Below, piece after piece: positions 45,655 through 56,408 of a stretch of DNA of 64,000 bases. Every line of letters begins with the position of its first letter. Within the stretch, counting starts at the first letter, position 1. The translations under genes and the position numbers were made by a program. The stretch comes from Bugula neritina. Its lineage: Eukaryota; Bryozoa; Gymnolaemata; Cheilostomatida; Bugulidae. Location of the stretch: the NCBI GenBank assembly GCA_964035545.1, contig OZ037772.1, positions 8,225,650 to 8,289,649 on the forward strand. The letters run 5' to 3'. The notes beneath the pieces were generated by a model. That model worked only from the letters and a program-made list of their open reading frames with translations, ran no database searches and had not been told where the DNA came from.

Positions 45655-48059
45655 TGTGTGTGTGCGTGTGTGTGTGCATGTGCACGCGCCTGTGTGTGTG
45701 CATGTGTATGTGTAGACATGTAACTAGAACTGAGTGAATCAACACCAAGAAAATGAAATTTGCGAGAGTCTTGTTGCATATAATTTTGGCAATAGTTAAA
45801 ATATTTATACATGATTAATGCCCATTCAGGTGAAATTGGAGAAAGTTTAGAAACAATGGAAAATATATCTGACTTCAATCCTAAACAAACTACGACAAAA
45901 GTCGAAAAAGAGACTAAAGAAAAACTTTCTGCTAAAGGTGAGTTGGTAATATGTTTTCAAATAAATACAAAGCGTTTCACATGGTTGTAAATTTGTGTGA
46001 AGCAAACAGTTTTTAATAGTTTGCTTTTAGAATACTTTGTCTTATTTCTAAAAAGATGCAAATTTTGTGGAAAAAATTAACTTTTTAATACCATACTTTC
46101 TATTTCAACAAATTAACTTTGGCCTTTGGCGATCAACTTTGAAGTTACATAATTTTAAGCCTCGTTTGAGTTTATCGCGAAATTTGCTAACAAATTTTGC
46201 ATAACTTTCAATTTCATTATTAAAAAGTTACACTTGATTTTGGCCTTATATAAACTGGGTAATATAATTTTGAGAGTATTTTCTTTTATAAAAAGCTTCT
46301 TAAAGTGACGGGAGACCTCAATTCTAGCTAAAATCAGTCATTTTAATTTGCCTCTCAAAACCGCTATTTTAAAATTGAAACTTCAAAATGATAAAATTAA
46401 TTTATAATATGATTCAAAATATAGTGAATTTAACATTTTTATTTATTTAGATGTTCTTCTAAATGTTATAATCTGAATAAAATAAACTGGCTCTCTATAA
46501 TTTGACAGCAGTTTCATGCATTTGAAAGTAGCGTTAAAATTTACTGACAATTTTGAAATTTAGGGATTAAATTGAAAAGCAACTAGCTGGCTTGGTAGCT
46601 ATTAATTTAATCAAATTTAATGGCTCTAATTATTCCAAAATTATTAAGCTGCCCTAACAACCTCAATTACAAAAAGTTTTAGGCTTTTTGGTTGAAAACT
46701 GGAAGTTTAAAGTAAGCGCTATTGTTTGTTTACCTAAAAGACCATATATGGTCCATTGATCTGTAGATAGTGTCGCTTTCAGGGACATATATGGTCCATT
46801 GATCGCGTAAGGGTTAAATCAAAGTTAGGCTGCTCTTGTTCTCTCAATTCTAATACAGTGCGCAATTATTGATTATTAAAGTTTTTTAATAAGATTTTGT
46901 TTTGTCAAATGCAGCTTATCTTATGTGAAAAGGCTTAGGATTTATTGCTATTGGTGGTTATTATAGATATGATTGGTAAAACTAACACCAGGATTTTGGC
47001 AATAGAAAATGTCTTAAAAATAATTCTGAAACAATGCTTGTTGAGTAGCTTATCATGGTGGAGAACAGCTAAAGGATTAAATTGAGAACCACCACTAAGG
47101 CAATTAGTGTGTTTAAAGTAAAGAAACAGTAAATATTGAAGTCAATAATATTTTACTTATCTTAACTAAAACTACAGCCACTCTGTGATTCACAGGATAG
47201 TTAAGGGCAACCTTTTAGCTGCAACTGCCTTGCTGAGGTTTGCATTGTAATCATATAAGAATTCAGTACCAGTAAAATAAAATCTCACCTAATTGTGCTA
47301 GAGTCAAAATTTAAAAACTATGTTGTAGATCTTCTTTTTCTCCAGTGTAAGTTTTTTGGAAATTTCAATTTTCATTTTTTTTGCGAAGTTATAGACAAAA
47401 AACTGCCGAATTTTGGCCAATTTTGCCTGAAAAGCTGACTTTTCAGTACCAGTAAAATATCTCAGCAGCAAAGCATGATATCTGAATAAAAATTGCACTG
47501 CTGGAATCCTGAGATATTTCTCCAGTGTAAGTTTTTTTCTTTTTTCAATAACTCTGCTAGATTGCTCATAAATTGGTGATTTATACACTGAAAATGCCAT
47601 ATTTTCTCATAAGAAACTAGCAGCGCGCAGCACTTCACGCTTCACTGAGCACGTAGGGATGAGAAGATATTGGCACCTACATAATAATTACAGGCTAGCT
47701 AACTGGCAGGCTATAATGAATAGCTTGCTTTGTACTTTGTTTATGTAGCACCAATAATGGAATGTTGATAGATAACGCAGCCCTAACGAAGGTTGCTGCT
47801 TATTGGTTGTAGTTTAATCTTAGGCTAAACAATTACAAGTAGGCAACACGCATGCCACCCGCAGAGCAATATTATTCAAGAACCCGAACTACATTTTGAG
47901 AGAAATTTATGATATTCTCAGTGAGGATGCCCTTAACTATCCTGTGTTGTTGAATTTGCTTTTTAGATAAGTCTGAACAACTTGTTGAGCCATTGACCAG
48001 AACTCTTGGAGTGACTGACTTTTCTGATGAGGAAAGCGCTATCCCAAAACATAGAAAAG
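44814..48059 (+). CDS. Linker exons between LRR array 1 and cap copy 2
   Basis: Exons 44814-44947 (134 nt), 45830-45937 (108), 47967-48059 (93). The first enters in phase 2 from LRR array 1 and leaves in phase 1; the others are phase 1-1. About 112 residues, acidic and rich in Ser, Thr, Glu and Lys (for example SNESNTQDPGNSNFKE, TKVEKETKEKLSAK), with no domain; a flexible linker. The last donor is GTTCGT, weaker than its neighbours. A MITE ends 20 bases before the 47967 acceptor. Confidence 0.55.
45021..45203 (+). mobile_element. tRNA-derived SINE, copy 2
   Basis: tRNA-like head: A-box region TGGTCTAGGGGTTAGAGCGG, GTTGCCTAGTAAACACG, B box GGTTCAAGCCC. Then a body with CATTGGTGATGTTAGG and AAGAGCATCCAGTC, and a tail CAGGGGTTTCTCACAGGGAT. 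The head cannot be a true tRNA gene because no acceptor stem closes it. The same family occurs at 2181-2391. The body motif resembles central domains known from SINEs of several aquatic animals, by memory only. Confidence 0.75.
45464..45714. repeat. CCTGCGTGTG minisatellite and TG microsatellite
   Basis: Seven copies of a 10-mer TGCCTGCGTG followed by TG-rich sequence with TATG and CATG variants. Reading frames through it are repeat artefacts. Confidence 0.95.
45938..47190. other. Intron, AT-rich, with 19-bp direct repeat
   Basis: CATATATGGTCCATTGATC occurs at 46743-46761 and 46786-46804, followed by GCGTAAGGGTTAA. A TTAA next to CCCTTACGCG (minus strand) resembles one end of a piggyBac-like MITE, but I found no partner end. 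No exon is seen. Confidence 0.35.
47191..47946. mobile_element. MITE-C with 19-bp inverted termini
   Basis: Termini CACAGGATAGTTAAGGGCA (47191-47209) and its exact reverse complement (47928-47946). Internally, CAGTACCAGTAAAAT and TTCTCCAGTGTAAGTTTTTT each occur twice. No transposase frame. It ends 20 bases upstream of the exon at 47967. Confidence 0.75.
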
Positions 48060-48147
48060 GTTCGTGATCATTTCATAATTATTATAAATTTTAGTGGCTT
48101 ACTTTTATGCAATTGAGATTGTAAGAAAGTTAATATTTTGTATGTAG

Positions 48148-51100
48148 AAGGTTACACATGCTGGTTCCGACATTCTGGGATGGATCCAGTAGTTGGTAAG
48201 ATTAGTGAAAAAGAGACTGATACTTACTCTAAAAAGGAAATAATGAGGACTATAGGAAAATACATGATCACAGATCTAAAGATTGAGGGTGACATACCTT
48301 TGACCATTACTGAAATAGCTCCAAAAGTTACTAATCTCTGTGTCCGATCTCTGACCAACTCTAACAGTCTAGAGGTGTAAGTGTGTGTCTGTGTTTTACA
48401 TTTATACCATTTATATGTGTCTGGTTACTCAACATGACAATAAATAATATTTGTTTACTGCAGTCTCCCTCAACTCACACACCTCCGTCTACTAGACTTG
48501 TCTGAAAATGACCTGGGTGTTTTGCCTGAATGTATATCGAAGATGACATCACTCAAACACCTGTGTCTTGTGGATTGCAATTTGTCTAGATTACCAAAGG
48601 GGTGAGTTACTAAAATGTTTATCTCAATTCTAATAGTGCTGGTCATGTAATCTAGTATACAGAACGTGTTTAGTCATGTTCTTCCTCTGTTTCAGTCTTT
48701 CTCGGCTCCACAATCTACAGACGTTAAATGTATCTGACAATAGTTTTGACAAGGGAATGTTGCCTGCAGTAATATTGAAGATGAGCTCTCTCATTGAGCT
48801 ACATCTGGTTGATTGCCAATTACTTTCATTACGCAAAAGGTTAGTTGTTTGTTGGTTGAAAAGCTGTGTAACTAATAAACTTTAAAGTTTTGTATTGAGA
48901 GAATAAACTTGATTTAACAGCCAAGCAGCTTTCAGCTGCCACCATGACCTGAGGTGCGGCCACTGAATTTAGGTAAAAATGGCACAGGTAATAATGGCAC
49001 AGATAATAATGGAATAAGTGGAAGTTATCTAAAAATGGCAAACTTATGTTCAATTTAGCTAAACCCCAAACTCGCATTCTAAACCCCTAACCCCACCCTA
49101 AACTCTAATATTGAAACTGTGCTACTCTTACTACTTTGTTGTGTGTGCCATTATTACCTGTGCCATTACTACCTGTGCCATCTTTACCGTGCCATTTTTT
49201 ACCTGTACCATTTTTACTAGACACGGTGGCCACCCCATGGTCACACCTCAGCTTTTTTCCCAACAAGCCAACACAGGTTGGCACGTTAAGGTGCTCTGTA
49301 CCAGACACCGGTTTCACTCTGTACCCCCTTACCAGCACTACTTTTACTGGTAGGCAAATAAAAACTAGTTTTTGTTATTAGAAGTAATAATAGCTAGTAG
49401 GAAAAAAATATTAGAAGCAGTAGTGAAAATGATAAGAAGAAGTGATACTTGAAGGTAATAACCGTTATCAGAAAGCAAGATTTCAAATTTATCTGCCGCT
49501 GTTGCAGTCAAAAATGAAAAAGAAACACGAGCAAGCAATATGGCCGCTCAACGGGAACACTTAGTGGTTTGCACGTAGAACTCTCATTTTGTTTGTGTGA
49601 TTCATCTGAAAAATTTTGGTATGAAAGACATGGCTAATGTTTATTGTAGAGTCTTCACCAGTAGCATCTCATCACTGAAGCGCCTTCAAGTGCTAAACCT
49701 GTCTTTGAATAGACTTCCTACAAGTATCTTAGATGCTGTGTTACCGCCCCTGGTATCCTTGAGAGAATTGAATTTGAGCTAAAGATTTTACCAAAGAGGT
49801 ATGCCAAATATAAAAAGATGTGATTACAATTCCATAAATCTAAACTCAGTTTAGTACTAACTATAATAACTCAAAATGCTTTTAGAGCTTGTGCAGCATT
49901 GTATCCAATCGTTGTGGCAACTTACTTTTTCATGAAAGTTGAATTGTATTTGACAAGAATAATTATTTTATACAATTGAAATGAAGTTTTACTCCATTTA
50001 AATATTACATAAAACTTATATAAGAATAAAGAATTTGTTCTGTGAAGTTCTGTCCACATTCAGAAAAACTATTCAACTCCGAAAAACACAGCTGATTTTG
50101 CCTATCATCTTTTATAGAAAACCAGTGTTTTTAAAGTAGTTTGGTTAGGCAGTAGTTGAGCATGCTACAGTATTTGTCAAGCAAAAGCTTTCTTCATTTT
50201 AATTTAATCACTTTGTTTCCCAATGTGTCTGCTGTGTGCCTTTTACTAATATTGTAGTGATTTTTAGCGCGCAGTGATTTTAGATTTATTTTTCCAAATT
50301 TTTCGTTTAACTACAGTGATTTTTGTGAAATTATGTAAACCGATCTCTGCCAAAAATTGGAAGTGTGAAGGTGTCGCGACTTCCCACTAGGTTTGATGGC
50401 AACTGATTGTCAGATCCGATCGGATTTAATCGAATGTGATCGGACATGTCCGAGGCTCTGACATCTTCGCAGGAACCCTGATTTTCGGACGCAATCAGTA
50501 AAAGATTCGCGAAGGGACAATTTTCCAGTATATAAGAAGGCGAGCTCACAGAGTAGAATCAGTCTACCACTGGAGCTCACTAGATCAAGACACACAAATA
50601 TTCTTACAGCATTTAATAAATATTATTCTACTCAACACGGACAACATATCTTGTTTCTTATATTACGGAGTTATGCTTCCCTTTTAATTGCATTCTACCC
50701 ACAAAACTACTACAATATACACTCAAACTAATATTATGTATTTCTCTATTGTTTTACACGAGTGGCCTCACGTTACTATAAAACGTAATATAATGTTCTA
50801 CAGCATATCTTCACTGAGAAACCTTGAAGTGTTGAATGTCACTGGTAATGTGCTCTCTGATAATCAACCGGATAATGCATTCTCTTCTTTACTATTATTG
50901 AGAGAGTTGAACATGGAGAACTGTCAGCTGAAAACTCTTCCAAAGAGGTATTCATATCATATAATCTAATATTTCTCTTGCTGCGTTTTTTTTATTTGGT
51001 TCATATATCTGCTGTAAAAACCAGTAATAAATTTGAATGAACATGTGCCAGTTTTTATAGCAGTATTATAAAACAATACAGATGTTATCGCATATTATCG

Positions 51101-51335
51101 TATACGTTATCATATATTATAGTTTGTTATTTTCTCATGAATTATAGTACACATTGCTATAAATCATAATATGTGTTCTTATATATTATAGTATATGCAT
51201 GCTGAAGAATCTTGAATATTTGAATCTATCTGAAAACTATCTAAAAAAGTGTTTACCAGAAGACATGTTCATCTCTTTGCTCTCACTGCAAAAAGTCAAC
51301 CTCCGACATGCTGGACTGGACTCTCTGCCAAAGAG
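48148..51335 (+). CDS. Cap domain copy 2 and double-LRR exons
   Basis: Exon 48148-48376 repeats the cap (GYTCWFRHSGMDPVVG ... VTNLCVRSLTNSNSLEV). Exons 48464-48601 (138 nt), 48696-48839, 50804-50947 and 51192-51335 (144 nt each) follow, all phase 2-2, each encoding two LRRs (~48 residues; for example LRLLDLSENDLGVLPE plus LKHLCLVDCNLSRLP). This differs from array 1, where each exon encodes one. A fifth exon of this kind at 49665 is broken and left out of the model; skipping it preserves the frame. MITE-A copy 5 and a solo LTR lie in the introns. Confidence 0.7.
48968..49224. mobile_element. MITE-A copy 5
   Basis: GGTAAAAATGGCACAGG on the left, C-rich core, GTGCCATTTTTTACC and a final TTTTTACTAGACA on the right. 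It lies in the intron after the exon ending 48839 and is not part of the helical-module duplication. Confidence 0.7.
49665..49798 (+). pseudogene. Broken double-LRR exon
   Basis: Homologous to the 144-nt LRR exons, with acceptor AGTAG and donor CAAAGAG|GTATGC, but 134 nt long. A 10-nt loss near 49775 shifts the frame and gives TAA at 49780-49782. The first ~38 codons still read as LRR (LKRLQVLNLSLNRLPTSIL). Confidence 0.75.
50253..50714 (+). mobile_element. Solo LTR (family related to element 1)
   Basis: 462 bp, TGTAGTGA...ACTACTACA, flanked by the 4-bp duplication ATAT (50249-50252 and 50715-50718). It contains TATATAAGAAGGCGAG and CTACCACTGGAGCTC, matching the promoter-proximal part of the element 1 LTR. 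It ends 90 bases before an LRR exon. Confidence 0.88.
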
Positions 51336-52073
51336 GTAAATCTTTCAATATTGTGCTTTAGCACTTGCACAGCCAAATAGTGTGCACAGCAAGCAAATTT
51401 AAGATTTTTCAAAAGTAATTGTCGTTTGTCTTGCTTATAAAGAGTGTGAATTTTCAAGGTTCAAAATATCAGTAGGAGCTGTTATCTCTTTTGACTCAAT
51501 TTATTTCCCATTTGTTAATAAATAAGCTTGTATTGTATAGCTATATTATTACTCAAGAGGGGCAAGTAGATGAATTTGAATGAAAATATCTTGCTTATTT
51601 AGTCACCAAATATAGCTAATATAGTTATTTTCCAAAACCATAATAGCTAGGAGGGAACATTGGACTAATATGTACATGTTGAACTGCATAAAAATAGGAA
51701 TGTTTGAGGCTGACTGATTATACCTTTCAGTGAACTCCACACACTAATATCTATATGTTATTGGACTTATCATTATCTTGGGAAAATATCCTTACATGCT
51801 TGATAAATAGATTAATTTTTTCAGCAAGATTAAATGCCAAACAAGTAGCTTTAGTGGAAATATTTTTTTATGTTTGTGCAATTTTTTGAAACTAAAGCTT
51901 GGCATTACTAGTTTCAACAACTATATTAATATTTCAACAACTAAATTTTATCTGTTTTTTCTTTTAGTGACTATCTTCAGTAGGCTATAGCGTAATTGAT
52001 TGCCACCACAGATATTTTGGGCTATTAATTTGTTTCTGCTCTATGATATATTATGTGCTGTTATATTTTATAG
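51336..52073. other. Intron, nothing recognised
   Basis: AT-rich; no exon or mobile element identified. Confidence 0.5.
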
Positions 52074-54076
52074 CATAGAGGGCCTTCAAAATTTGCAAAG
52101 CCTGGACACTTCAAACAACCACTTCATTCACTTACCGTCTTCTATATACACATTGAGTAGTCTACAGATATTAGACGTTTCCTACAACAATTCCTTGACA
52201 TCCTTGGATCCAGAAATATTGCAGCTCTCTCAACTGCAGGTTCTGAAAGTGGACGGCTGTTATGCTTTTACATCTCCACCACTAGCAGTATGTGAAAGAG
52301 GATTAAATGCTGTGCGACAGTACTACACAGATTTGGCTAAGGGTGCTGGTAAAAACTTACCACTTGTTACAGTGGCTGTATTAGGTAATGCACTGGCTGG
52401 GAAGACCAGTCTAATCAAAACGTTACAGAGCACTGACAAGAAGAGAATGCTGACTGACAGAAGTCCTAACGCTGAGATAGATGAGACTACAAAAGTTTTC
52501 AATGTTGAAGAAATTGAAGTAGATGGTACAGTGCTTCGTCTCATTGATATGGGAGGCCTGGAGGTCTACCACGTAACATATCAACTTACAATGAGACAAA
52601 ACTGCATACCATTAATTGTAGTCAACATGGAGCAGTATGATCAGATTTCAAGTGAGTGTCCAGTTAGAGAGGCTGTCAGAAGGCTGGCCTTTGACTTCAT
52701 GTCTCACCTCTATCTTGCTTATCCGTCTCTTGGCCCACCTAAGCTTGTTTTCACTCATAAAGACAAATTCTCAAACCTCGTATTTAGAAAGCTCCAACAG
52801 GATTTTTTCACAGTTTTACATCAGTTGTGTGCAGAAATTCTTGTAGAAGAGAAAGCATTAGGTGGTGAGGCTGTTCCAATGCAACACTTCAATGATTTAA
52901 TTGGACGAGTTTTTGCCAATGACGATATTTATGAGATTGGAAAAGAAAATGAGTACGAGGTGTTTGACAAGATAAAAAACTCCCTCCTTCAAAGCAGTCA
53001 ATGCTTTGTTAAATCTTTGCCTTTGATTTGGGAGGATGTTAATCGATTGGTTTTGTCTCTTTCATCTCCCTACAGCACTTTTGATAATATTCTAAAAACT
53101 GTACAAACAGAGCTTCAACACATTGAGTCAAGTCAGCTAGACATGATTTTCACATACATGCATGACTGTGGCAAGATTCTTTGGTATAAAGATATCAGCT
53201 CTCTTCATTTTTACATATTTCACAAAATTTCAGAGGTCACCAGACTTCTATGTGTTTTGCATCACCATGATTCAAGCATATGGCAAAGTCGAGTTGATCA
53301 ATTTTTGCCATATGTTTCAAAAGAGCAAATGTTTGTTGAAAAGGAAGACTTTGAGAGGTTTGTGAGTCATTTCACCAACACCGGTTTGATGAGGCAAGAC
53401 CTTCTTTGCTATCTAATTAGAAAAGAAACATCATTTAGCAGCGCAAAGGATGTAGAAGTTGCTGTTTGCTTACTTCAAACCTTTCGTCTGTTGCATGGTC
53501 CTATACAGGTTGGTTTCGAGGAGCCATGCTTTATTGTACCTCAGTTTTCCAATGATTACTACAGCACTTCCTACTCTCCACCGAAGAGCTTGGTCCTTCA
53601 AGTTGAAACACAGTTTAATGGATTGGCCTTACCACAGTATGTTTACCATCAGATGACTGTTGGTTTGCTGAAGCAGTTTCCTGGTGAATTTGCTGTCATG
53701 AAAGTGAAGAGAAATGGAGCTAACATCTACCAAGATGGAATACACACGCAGCTGGTACATGATAACAAGTCTAGAAAAATCTTGTTATACGTGGCATCCG
53801 ATGTTGCCAACATCAGCAGGATGTGGAAGACGCTCATCGCCACCTCCAACCACATACTGAAACCAGTTATGGAAACTTGGCCTGCAAGCAGGCTAGTCAC
53901 CGCAAGTTACTGCGCTCACTGCTTATTACTAGGACTTCCATGTCCTAAAAAGGTAATAAATCCTCGGTGGTGTCTTCGGTCCTTGAAGTCTCCCTTACCA
54001 AAGATCAAGCTGTGTAGCGGATCTTCAACCACCTTGTGTGCTGACGAGGAAATACCTTCTGCTATGGTCTACCCCT
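52074..54076 (+). CDS. Last LRRs and ROC-COR GTPase domains (ROCO family)
   Basis: A single 2003-nt exon. It starts with about three LRRs (LQSLDTSNNHFIHLPSSI, LQILDVSYNNSLTSL). The ROC GTPase has a P-loop GNALAGKTSL (around 52387), a switch-like DMGGLEVY (DxxG) and FTHKDKF as the base-recognition motif. The COR-like region follows (LPLIWEDVNRLVLSLS ... LLHGPIQVGFEEPCFIVPQF), the dimerising partner of ROC in LRRK, MASL1 and DAPK-type proteins. No kinase follows. The GTP-binding residues look complete, so it may bind nucleotide. Enters phase 2, leaves phase 1 at ACCCCT|GTATGT. Likely a cytoplasmic signalling scaffold by family; no membrane segment is evident. Confidence 0.85.
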
Positions 54077-54356
54077 GTATGTTTATTTAACTTAATTTTA
54101 TTTAAAATTGTTTTCTTCAGATTTGAAATCTGACTTCCTAAAATATTCTATCTTATGAGAACGTAGCTTAGAGTAGACCTGTATACAAACACCTAATCGT
54201 TTCTTAGTCTACCAATAATATAGTAAAATTGAATCACCTCCATACTTTTGCACATTTTTGAGACAATGTCATTATTGCGAGTGCACATATGATATTCTAT
54301 ACGCAATTTTTGAGTAGTTTACATAAAACTAATATGTGAAAACATTTGTTGCGCAG

Positions 54357-56036
54357 GTGAGACAATCACAGAAGTTGAAGCTGAAAAATTGGATAAGTTT
54401 GTGAATGAACTGATGAGCCGGAGAGAAGCAAACAAAGCTTCTAAATCTGGTAAAGTACTAGTAGTTTAGGTTTAGGAATAACTGGTTTTAAAGCACTCCA
54501 ATTCTAAAAAAAGTTTAAAGTTTAAACAAAATATAGCACTCGTATAATAAAAATGGAATGAAGTTGTGAATGATTTCGCGTGGCAATAAATTATCTATAG
54601 GTAGTATCTTCAGTCATCATTGGTCAGTTTTATTAAGCGGTGTCATCCCAGATAGACGCTTCCTAGTTAGACGCCAGAATTGTCTTGCTTGTGAATTATG
54701 TTAGAGCAATGTAGTGCTGGATGCTTGTTTATGATAAAAAGAGTTCTCATTTTTGTAAATTGAAAGTTGTTTTAGGTTATATTCTGATTTGGAATAAAAA
54801 ATTACATAACAGTAATTCATTTGTATTTACTTTCTGGTGTTGCAAACATAAGAAGATGTGATTTTTTAATATCTTGTAATAATTGTGCATTTTGTAATAG
54901 TACCGTTCTCTTGTTATAGTAGGCCTATTCCGTAATAGTATTGCTTTCCAAATAAAGATATTTTAGTGAGTTTTAAGTATAATGCTATAGTAATAGATTT
55001 TCACCCTCTATTAGTTTTGAAGTAACTGCGTGAGTCAGTATTATAATTACTGTTGCGTATCGTTGTGAATGCTGTAATTGTAGCTAAGTTGGGCTAGCTT
55101 TCTAATGCCTTATTATTGTGATTGTTGTTAAGCTTTCAGCATAATGTAATTTTCATGAAATACGCATTTCCAGAGTTATTTTCCCTTTTTGCTATTTTAT
55201 CGTTTTGCATTAATACTGATACTGGAAATTTGTGTAGCTTTTATGAATGCCTTCAATAGGTTGTTATTATAGCTAAATTCTTGGCCTATTGAATTATTCA
55301 TTCTCCTTTGTCTACTTTTCTTTTGTTACTGTCAAGCTTAACTTTCTTTTGTCTGTTGGAACATTCTAGATGTGAATTTTTGTGTATAAAAGCAGGCGAG
55401 TTTCCAGTGTAGATTCAGACTACTACTGGAGCTCGCTGCTAGTAGGGCCCTAAGCTGTATCTGATACAATAAAGGTTATCCTCATTTGTACTCAAATACT
55501 TGGCTTATTCTTTCTAGAGCATGTAGGCACTAGTTGCATTCAGAACCCACAGTTTACTACACTATTACACATTTTTATAATTACACAGTTTTTTAAAGTT
55601 TCTTTTTTCAGCTTGTTTTAGATGTTTATGCTGTCGCTTTATTTCATTACCTGTTATTAATCACTAGTGGGAGAGTACCACTGATTTCTGTAATTTTAAA
55701 GGGACAGGCAACTTCCACTTAAGAATAAGTTAAATGAAAACTCAACAATGTTGCTTTTCTTTGGATACCCCTTCTCTAATTACAATCTTGGGTGTTCGCG
55801 GTTCATTTATTATAATATTATTGCATCGTATGAGCTGTAGTTATTATTTTGTTGCTATAGGAGAGAGCAGTGTGCACAGAGAACTAAAATTAGACTATGA
55901 TGATCTGAGTGATCTCTCCGATGAGGATGACTATCTCTACCCTGATAAGAAGGAAGTGGAGCTGAAGTTTATAAGACCCAAACTAAATCCAACTACTAAC
56001 CCAAGGATAACACAACTGTTCTCAAATACTGACAGG
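54357..56036 (+). CDS. Linker exons between COR and caspase fold
   Basis: Exons 54357-54449 (93 nt, phase 1-1) and 55861-56036 (176 nt, phase 1 to 0). About 90 residues: a charged helix (EAEKLDKFVNELMSRREANK), then a strongly acidic stretch (DYDDLSDLSDEDDYLYPDKK) leading to the caspase fold. Such acidic linkers between domains could hold cleavage or phosphorylation sites; none is demonstrable here. Confidence 0.6.
54989..55561 (+). mobile_element. Solo LTR of the element 1 family
   Basis: 573 bp, clearly homologous along its length to the 562-bp LTR of element 1, with CTAT duplicated at 54985-54988 and 55562-55565. The first base pair is mutated from TG. Older than element 1. Confidence 0.9.
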
Positions 56037-56408
56037 GTACTGACTTGCTTTTTAGTCTCAAGTTACAAATTCATTTAGTGGGCTTCATTCAGTCGATTTT
56101 AACATTAATTTATAACAGCTTCCAAGTGAATTTTTCTATGCAAGCACAAGTAAACGTACACAAGTGCAGTGCTTCTGTTTTATTGTTAAACATCCTTATT
56201 TTCAAAAATTTATTTAGGTATAACTTCAAAAATAAACATTTAAATTATTCTTTTGCAAAGCAGGTATAATTTTTTGCTTTGTAAATTTTGTTCTTGTGTT
56301 CACTCTACGAGTTTTGTAAGTTGTTCTAAATATATTGCTAAGGATATTATGAATGTGTAAGCAAGGTATATAGTATCTACCTATATTCTGTCAATAACCT
56401 ACATTTAG

